DNA of 38,188 bases from Polymyxa betae (lineage: Eukaryota; Endomyxa; Phytomyxea; Plasmodiophorida; Plasmodiophoridae). The notes under the pieces were generated by a model. It saw only the letters and a list, made by a program, of their open reading frames with translations. It ran no database searches and had not been told where the DNA came from. Where the stretch lies: NCBI GenBank assembly GCA_003693705.1, contig RBZT01000812.1:1-38188 (forward strand), read 5' to 3'. Below are positions 31,564-38,188 of this stretch, one piece after another. A program made the translations under genes and the position numbers. The stretch's first letter is position 1. Each line of letters opens with the position of its first letter.

Positions 31564-33187
31564 TCAGTTTGTGACGGAACAGTACCGCTGACTTTCACAA
31601 ACTTCGTCTACAACTCCTTTTAGTTCAATGAGAACGATCTTGCTGGACCTAGACAAAAGTTTTTGCCAGAGACGTGATAACGTCAGTTGTTGCTCTGACC
31701 CCGATTGTGCACCGATCTTGAGTACTTCATCGTAATGTTCGTTTGGAATTAATGGCTGAGGCAGGCCCCTCAGCCATTCTTTCAGAACAACAGCCAACAG
31801 ATGCGCAGACTCAACTGTTTGCAAAGTGGCTTGAATAGATTCTGAAGACTCAATCTGCAAAAATAAATTTAGAAGACTCGGAAGAATGAAGCGAACTGCA
31901 CACCTGGCGTTTCAATGCCGCGATCTGGCTTTTATCTGGAGAGACTCGGAAGATTCCCTCAACATTGGTAAAAGCGTTTAAATCTCGAAGTCGCCGAATC
32001 AATTGCTTCAATAATACTGGGGCATTTCCGTTATTAGAATTAATCAAATCATCAAGAGATTTTCTGTTACACTTTTACTCAGATGTCAAGCAATATAATT
32101 TTCCAAAATATTACCTGAAAACAGAATCTGGTGGACTAACAGGGAGGTCGAACAGGAACACCGATTTTTTTCGGGTGTGCAAAATCTGATCGGGAATGCT
32201 GGCGGTCAGATTTAACCGAAGGATTTCATGCGATTGCAACGTTCGCAGCTTACGAGATGATGTCTTGAACGAATTGTGTTAAGTCCCTTGCGATGTCGAT
32301 CCGATCGCAGAGAGATTGTAATTGGATTGCTTCTTTCTGTGTATTTTCTGACAATATCTGAACCTCCGAACTCGCTATCTTCAGCTGATTTATCAGAATC
32401 GCACCGCGATCGAGTTCCAGGCATTCCAATGCAGATAGAACTTCTGGAAGGCAAACGTTGAAATACCTGCCCAAAAAATAAACGACATCTCACTCTATGA
32501 GCTTTCGTTTTAGACCTTTCTTGGAGAATGCTAGCAGACTCCAACATCTCATCGTAAAGAGAAGTCGCTGTGTCCAACTTCTCTGTAGCTTCACTGACGG
32601 TTAATGCTCTGGCCCCAAGCGTGCCAGCAAGTTTGAAAAGCCTCGACGGCTTGTCGTGTCCCGCAAAATCAGGCGCTCCTGTTTGGCTTTGCTCATATAA
32701 GCGCATGCATTGCGATTTCTGTTTTGATACAGCGCTTTTTTGATTCTCGAGCAATAATCTCTCCTCTTTTTCTCGTTTTGTTAACATCTTCAACCGAGAA
32801 ACCCCGTTTTTGTGAAAACGATCTAAAGGCTAACACAATTATCGTTAGTTTGTGGAGATTTAGAGGGCATCATCATCTTACTTCGCCAACTTGTTCAGCA
32901 ATCCGTCGTGCCAAATCGCTGCGGTGCTTATTCAGTTGCACCATTGAAGTCAGTGTGCCCATAACTGCCTGATGGACAGTCGCCATTCCGTCTCTGGCTT
33001 CTCCACTGGAATGCATTTTCGCTAACGCTTCAGAAACAAGCTTGTTGACTCGCTGCGTATGATCGTCTTCCATCGATGCCACTTTCAGCATGACGGCCGA
33101 TAGGTCCCTCATGTGTTTCAGCCCAATATCGGCCTGCTCCATGCCCTTTTCGGGGCAATGCAAGAGAGCGCTTTCGAACGACGACAT
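31564..33187 (-). CDS. F-BAR-like plus RhoGAP domain protein
   Basis: Exons (complement) 32882-33187, 32516-32829, 32254-32466, 32115-32198, 31904-32063 and 31564-31854 give 455 residues. All five introns are 49-55 nt. Residues about 1-270 are helical and BAR-like: MEQADIGLKHMRDLSAVMLK, EPLDRFHKNGVSRLKMLTKR, then YFNVCLPEVLSALECLELDR. The RhoGAP domain begins at SVFLFDLPVSPPDSVF and includes the arginine finger in VEGIFRVSPDKSQIAALKRQ and the later block LKEWLRGLPQPLIP. RhoGAPs switch off Rho/Rac/Cdc42 GTPases; the BAR part binds curved membrane, so the protein probably couples actin signalling to membrane shape. It is shorter than animal srGAPs and resembles fungal Rgd1-type or protist proteins. 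It starts 448 bp from the divergent deoxyhypusine hydroxylase gene. Confidence 0.85.
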
Positions 33188-33635
33188 TGTCGCTCTCGAT
33201 GATGATTAGACGTCAATGGAGACGCATAGACTCTGGAACAGGTGGTACAGCAGATAAACAGATGAGAGGCCACATTCGGTAACATTAGCGAGGTCTGATA
33301 ATGACGACGTGTATTGTCGATATTAGGGAAGCACCTAACAGCCACGCTCTGTTTTCGTAAGCCCATCGGTGGTGGTAAGCAATGCCTGTGCAATTCTTGG
33401 AAGATGACAAGATCATCGCTATTTTTTTCATAAGATGGTATTTTAAAGAAGTCGACACTACGGGAAATTCGAATCATCATGGTTTTCATTCCAGAATCAA
33501 GATTTCAGTAAATTGCGAAATAAATAAGAATGATGCTGCCTTTTAAGTATTGATAAGCCTGAGATTTGAAAATCTCGCCAATCAAGGTCCGCATCGGAGC
33601 TTTCTTGACCGATTCCAGCTCCAGCAAGTCTAGTC
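33188..33635. promoter_or_regulatory. Divergent intergenic region, RhoGAP and DOHH
   Basis: The two genes are transcribed away from each other from either end of this 448-bp stretch, so it holds both promoters. A minus-strand frame of 123 codons (33118-33489) overlaps the RhoGAP start in another frame and has no family resemblance. No clear TATA box, repeat or telo-box element seen. Confidence 0.4.
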
Positions 33636-34922
33636 ATGGAAGATTTTCCTGAAATCGACGTCGATGCCTATGGCAGAACACTCTTGGACAAGAGTGCCTC
33701 AATGAGTGCCCGCATCCAATCAATTTTCTACTTGAAGCATGCGGTCTCCAGCTCCAACGCTGCTATGGACTTCATGATTCAAGGTAGGAAACCCATCTTC
33801 TGGTTTCACCTTCAACTGATATCCGCCGTTTTCACCACCACTCTTTGACAATTACTAATATATGAAGCCCGTTCTTCATCGTTATGTTTGTTAGAGGCCA
33901 TCGACTTGCCTCTGTCATTTTCTGATGACACAGCTTGGCCTCTTTCCTGTTGAAGCCTAGGGTTTGCTGAGTGTAGCTTAGGCATTTATGACAAGTCTGT
34001 GCTGCTATCTCATGAATGTGCCTACTGCCTTGGTTCGTTCATTGTGGATTTCATTCGGCTATGTCTAACATCGCCCGTAGGGCAGACCCAGAATCCGTAT
34101 GGCTTACCGGCCCTGAGGAAGGTCCTAGAAGACAGGACACTGCATCCTATTCTACGGCATGAAGCTGGTGAAGGAATTGGGGCTATTGGTTTGGATGAGG
34201 ATTTGCCTTTGCTCCAGAAATACGCTAATGACGAAGCTGTTGAGGTACGCTCTTTAACAAAGGTCTTTAGCATTGCTTTAACAGTGAATCTTATATAGGT
34301 AGCTGAAACATGTCAGATTGCTATTGATAGAATACATTCGGGGCATCTAGCTGTCTTTGACGCGCGTTTCGAATCGGTGGATCCAGCGCCTTCCGCAGAG
34401 ATTCCTGAAGGTTGTACTAACTCTTTAGAATCGGTTCGCATTTGGGGCGATAACTTAAGAAACGAAAAATTATCGCTGTTCGAACGCTATCGAGCCATGT
34501 TCGCTCTACGCGATGACGGCTCTGATGAAGCTGTTAAAGGTTGCTTGATGCTGCTTTCAACACATTGTCCGCTTACAATCTTTGTAGAATTATGTGCTTC
34601 GTTGTTTGAGCGAAAGAGTGCTTTATTCCGCCATGAAGTCGCCTACGTCCTTGGCCAATTACAAAGCCCACTTTCTCGTGATGCTTTGATGCAATCTCTA
34701 AAGGTGTGCAATTCCCTTTGATTGAATTTATTCAAAACGTTTACGCTCTGTCAGGACTCATCGGAGCATGAAATGGTTAGACATGAAGTAGCAATTGCTC
34801 TTGGTGCCATTGCTAATCAAGAAACTGTTGAGCTCTTGAAAGGATTTCTGACCGATCCAGAAGACATTGTCAGGGAGAGCGCCGAGGTCGCTTTAGATCT
34901 TCATCAGCACTGGAGCGGATAG
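33636..34922 (+). CDS. DOHH: Deoxyhypusine hydroxylase (HEAT-repeat)
   Basis: Exons 33636-33783, 33982-34032, 34081-34244, 34299-34539, 34588-34703 and 34755-34922 give 295 residues (human 302). The four iron-binding His-Glu motifs are intact: LLSHECAYCLG, ILRHEAGEGIG, LFRHEVAYVLGQLQ and MVRHEVAIALG. Other family blocks are ESVDPAPSAE, LFERYRAMFALRDDG and DIVRESAEVALDLHQH. The enzyme finishes hypusine formation on translation factor eIF5A in the cytosol. The fourth intron (34540-34587) is 48 nt, a multiple of three without stop, so the frame reads straight through it. I splice it out because AVKELCASLFERKSALFRHE matches the family and the retained version inserts 16 foreign residues. Intron 1 is the longest, 198 nt. 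Confidence 0.94.
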
Positions 34923-35777
34923 GTCGTCTGAAACTTAAATGTCCAAACTGTAAACATTTATATATTCAAAATCTGATCAAATTTCAATCCAATCTTGCTG
35001 ATTTTTCCCAATGTTTAATATAATTAGGTTTTTTATTCATTGCGGGATCATCGAATTGCTCCATTTGTATTCATAATGTCAAAACCAGCCAGAATTTCTC
35101 AATTTCAAAATATGCAAGAGGAAATGCCGGCCTTTGTTCTAAGCAATCTTGTGTCGGCTCCAAAATATCATCCTTGCTTCGTCTCACTCTTTCCAGTCTT
35201 TCCGCGTGCTTGAGTTTAGAAGGCAATTGGTAATGCGATGTTCACCTGCCAAGTACAGATATGTCATTCGACAACGTCCTGGCCACCCACTATTGGGACA
35301 TCAAAAGCTATGAAGCAGGCAGCGTACGATTTTAAATTGTGAATGCCTAAGTTGTTTGACTATTAATCAGATGGGAGCCGTGTTCTATGGTCTAATTGAA
35401 GCCACTTGAGTTAACAGAATGTTTTATACCTGCCAAAAAATCGAGGAATGAGAGCAGTGAAAAGCGTCTGGAGGAGGGCAAACAGATCTGGTCTTTATTC
35501 AAATATACAGCTGTGTGGTTCACAATAACAGTGCTGGGAAATCTGACGAGATTTTGTCGATGTTGATCTGTTTATCGTTACTGAAGTTGTTAAAGACAAC
35601 ATAATCGCAATGTCGTTTGCAACTGATGACAAACCAAAGAATCGGCCTAATCTCGCTTCAGACATCATTACTGTAAGCTTTAGCTGTCGAAGCGGATCCC
35701 GTTGGTCTAATATCAGTTACGGTTTCTCGAATCGTGTCACGGAGAAGGGGGAGTACGCCCCCGTAACGTCACTGCCA
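34923..35777. other. AT-rich intergenic stretch, no convincing gene
   Basis: An 855-bp gap. A 45-codon plus-strand frame from 35076 (starting MSKPARISQFQ) has no support. The ATG at 35610 is in frame with the downstream hydrolase and could extend it by 56 residues, but the extension lacks family resemblance. No repeats or RNA genes seen. Confidence 0.4.
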
Positions 35778-37127
35778 ATGTGGATAAGAGCGGCAGGGCG
35801 TCGGCTGCTGTCGACCGAGGCATCGGTTATATCGGCGCAGGAGGCGGCGTCGTTGAAGGATGCGCAGTTCGCTCGCAGCGCTTGTCAGCCGCTGGTCGTC
35901 CTTCATGGCATGCTGGGATCGAAATCGAATTTTCGAACATTCGCATCGCATCCAAAGGTAAGCGTCCCAGAGGGCGTTAAATGGATTCGGGAACGATGGT
36001 GTCCAAGGTGGCGACTAATAGACGAATAATTATGGCTGATCTTCGCAATCACGGCCAGAGTTTCCATTCATCCGATACGTCATTGCAGTATGTTTTTAAA
36101 TTGCACTTTTTGCTTCACTAAAACTTTCCCTAATTTGGCCTTTTTTTGAGGCTCTAAACATTTTAAGGTTCATCAAAATCAATGCCGATTTTGTATCGAT
36201 GTCAATCGCATCGTTCAGCTTTTTTTTGCCGTTTAACTTTGTTATATCTTCGATGCTATCATAAATTTGGCCCAGGACTAATTGCTCAATATAGATCGAT
36301 GGCAAAGGACGTCATTAACCTACTTGACGATTTCGAGCTGGAAACATCTGCGATTCTGGGTCATGTAAGCTATCAGAAGATTCCTAACATCTATCGTGAC
36401 ATTTTTTATGGATCTTGTTTAGCAGCTCTTTTGCATCTCTTGCTCATGTTAGCTACCATTAATCTTGTTGCGTTCTCTATTTTGTGAATTTGTTTCGTGC
36501 TTGATTTAAGCTTGGTCCAGTCTTTGGGCGGTCGCGTCGCTATGATGACCGCTTTGCAATATCCCGCTCGAATCAGCAGTTTGATCGTTGCCGACATCGC
36601 TCCGGTTCAATACGATCCGAGCTCATCTACCATGAGGTATTGTTCTCTCGTACGTTTCTGCCCATGCTAATCGCCGCTTCAGTAAGATCAGAGAAATCGT
36701 CTACGCAGCAGCTGATATTCCAATCGAGAAACTTCGTTCGAGGAAAGAGTGTGAAGATTTGCTGAGAGAATCCATTCCCGATCCCACGACCCGCCAATTT
36801 GTCCTTCAGAACTTACAGGTGGACCTTGCAAACCCTGTTGAGCCTCGACTTTCATGGCGCGTCAATTTTCCAGCAATCGTTGAAAGTTTACAGGATGTTC
36901 AATATGATTGGACTGTACATGAGCCGTCCAGGATTCCATCGCTATTTATCGCTGGCGGCAGATCAAAGTATATCTGCCCTGAGTATCATTCCGCTATCAG
37001 ATCATTGTTTATCGATGCGCAAATTGAAACCATTCCCGACGCCGGTCACTGGGTTCATTCGGAGAAGCTGGAAGAGTTTGCTCAAATTTCTGGAAAATTC
37101 TTGTCAGAAACGGACTCGCAGAGCTGA
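35778..37127 (+). CDS. ABHD11-like alpha/beta hydrolase, mitochondrial
   Basis: Exons 35778-35957, 36008-36087, 36295-36364, 36521-36636 and 36683-37127 give 296 residues. The N-terminus MWIRAAGRRLLSTEAS is a mitochondrial presequence ending in a typical cleavage region. The fold signatures follow in order: LVVLHGMLGSKSNF (oxyanion loop), IIMADLRNHGQS (ABHD11-type R/N-HG-x-S), GH-SLGGRVAMMTAL (nucleophile Ser, split by an intron after His), IVADIAPVQY, LFIAGGRSKYI, and IPDAGHWVHSEKLEEF with the catalytic His. ABHD11-type proteins are serine hydrolases of the mitochondrial matrix, in animals linked to protection of lipoylated 2-oxoglutarate dehydrogenase. That role here is only inferred. Introns are 46-207 nt. 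An alternative in-frame start lies at 35610. Confidence 0.88.
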
Positions 37128-37984
37128 AAGAATCCTGATCGACAATATCTGAACGACAATATCCACATTGTACCTTGCTCATCTGACAACTCTATCGAGT
37201 GAACGGATGGTTTACCGTATTTGATCCCTATAAGCTAGGCGGCAATAAAAAGAAGGACGTTGTCGATATTTTTCCCGAGTAAATTCTTTCGAAAAATTTC
37301 AAATCCCCACGTATGGGTCATAATGGAAATTTTCAATACAAGGTTCGTTTTGATAATACATAATAATGCATCAATAAAGAAATTCCATTTCCAAATGGGT
37401 CATTTTAGCCATTACGGCTTACGCGCAATTTTTCAACACCTGTTTCGTTACTGCGTTGAAGTCATGTTGGGACTGTGTTGGCCAAAATGCAGAGACGCAG
37501 CATTGCCGTCCATACGTATTAAGATCTCATCATCACCGCAAAATCCAACACACCAAAGCGGCCGCCATCATTCGCAGATATATCCAAGCATCTAGCTGCG
37601 TAGTTGCCGTCCACGAATTGCAATGACGGAAACGTAAAGCTCTGATATTGATTTTTTTTACTCGCATATTGGCAATATGAATGCTCTGTTGAATCATCAA
37701 TCACAAAATATGATCAGTATCGACTCCGGCTCACAATTGGAGCATACTTGCTGGGAAAGCTCATTGTTAGGACGCTTCATTGGAATGATAAGAAGAATAC
37801 GGTCGTCGACATTCATGTTCACTCAATTTCACTGGATGATTGACAACTCATTTTTGAAATTACGCGCCGGTCGCTCTAGCTGGCTCGCCCGCTTCGTTCT
37901 GCCGACCACATTTCTGTTCGCGAACTCCGCTGGCTAGCGTATCTTGTTAGGATCGAGTAAAAAGTCCCCTTTTATTGGTTAGAT
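37128..37984. other. Gene-poor right flank
   Basis: There is no convincing gene. A plus-strand frame around 37530-37592 reads KSNTPKRPPSFADISKHLAA before a stop and, in a neighbouring frame, AAAIIRRYIQASSC. This may be a scrap of coding sequence, but it has no start, splice context or family. The 86-codon frame 37677-37937 begins at an ATG but looks random. Confidence 0.3.
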
Positions 37985-38188
37985 AAGCGGTGCGATGACT
38001 CGGGAGCAGAGGGTAGGACGCGGGGGACCGGTGTCCTGCAACGGAGCGACGTCAGGGAGTCCTCGGAGGCGGAGCGGAGAGAGGGTCGGAGTGGAGCGGT
38101 GAGGGGATCGTAGTGGAGCGTAGGAAGGACGTACGGAGCGGTGCCGGTGAGACGGAGGCGGAGCGGAGACGAAGGTCGGAGGGGAGTC
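37985..38188 (+). repeat. Purine/G-rich low-complexity tract
   Basis: From about 37985 to the window end the plus strand is dominated by G and A with many copies of GGAGCGG, GGAGCG, GGTCGGAG and related short words, but no fixed period. C and T are strongly depleted. Many GG and GGGG runs give some G-quadruplex potential. It could be the edge of a satellite, subtelomeric or rDNA-spacer-like region. Confidence 0.65.

Noticed and set aside
31374-31574. 66-codon plus-strand frame with hydrophobic C-terminus
   Set aside because: It overlaps the RhoGAP 3' end, has no family resemblance and has no visible support beyond being open.
35076-35213. 45-codon frame starting MSKPARISQFQ
   Set aside because: It is short, lies in an AT-rich gap, and has no splice continuation or family.
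1-38188. CRISPR arrays, insertion sequences, transposase or reverse transcriptase genes, tRNA/rRNA genes
   Set aside because: I looked for regularly spaced repeats, terminal inverted repeats with a mobile-element frame, and cloverleaf-like sequences by eye and saw none. A tRNA or RNA-family scan could still find something small.

Overview
This window is nuclear DNA from a compact protist genome. Its genes carry many short GT-AG introns, mostly 44-60 nt, and encode eukaryote-only proteins: RNA polymerase II subunit RPB11, Rab geranylgeranyltransferase alpha, mitochondrial COX11, deoxyhypusine hydroxylase, a HECT ubiquitin ligase, an F-BAR/RhoGAP protein and a 7TM-RGS receptor. A TSNAXIP1-like protein and another long coiled-coil protein suggest a flagellated organism. 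Plant/protist-type TTTAGGG motifs occur internally. The exact lineage cannot be fixed from sequence alone; a flagellated rhizarian or similar protist is plausible. All gene models below are spliced by hand from reading frames and splice signals.

Layout. 1-6.7 kb is AT-rich and gene-poor: a truncated gene end, decayed gene relics, a 4 x 25-bp tandem repeat, a methyltransferase-like gene with two frameshifts, and an intact 7TM-RGS gene (3469-5151). 6.7-10.1 kb holds a FASTK/RAP-like organellar RNA-binding gene, RPB11 and 5-hydroxyisourate hydrolase, arranged as an inverted duplication in which each arm has kept one gene and lost the other. 10.9-15.7 kb holds two minus-strand coiled-coil genes (one TSNAXIP1-like) and an unknown plus-strand gene. 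15.9-18.5 kb holds the Rab geranylgeranyltransferase alpha gene and COX11, each with a TTTAGGG (telo-box-like) element just upstream. 18.5-29.8 kb is one minus-strand gene of 11 exons for a 3494-residue RCC1-LamG-UBA-FN3-SPRY-HECT ubiquitin ligase. 30.2-37.1 kb holds a queuosine-salvage (DUF2419) gene with a frameshift, an F-BAR/RhoGAP gene, deoxyhypusine hydroxylase and an ABHD11-like mitochondrial hydrolase. The last kilobase has no convincing gene and ends in a strongly purine/G-rich low-complexity stretch.

Most genes are ordinary housekeeping or signalling genes and do not form a pathway cluster. Loose themes are mitochondrial function (COX11, ABHD11-like, FASTK-like) and G-protein and small-GTPase signalling (7TM-RGS, RabGGTA, RhoGAP). 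I found no undescribed defence or mobile system. The most informative signals are evolutionary: the inverted duplication with reciprocal gene loss, the exon-boundary duplication inside a RabGGTA intron, and the architecture of the giant HECT ligase.
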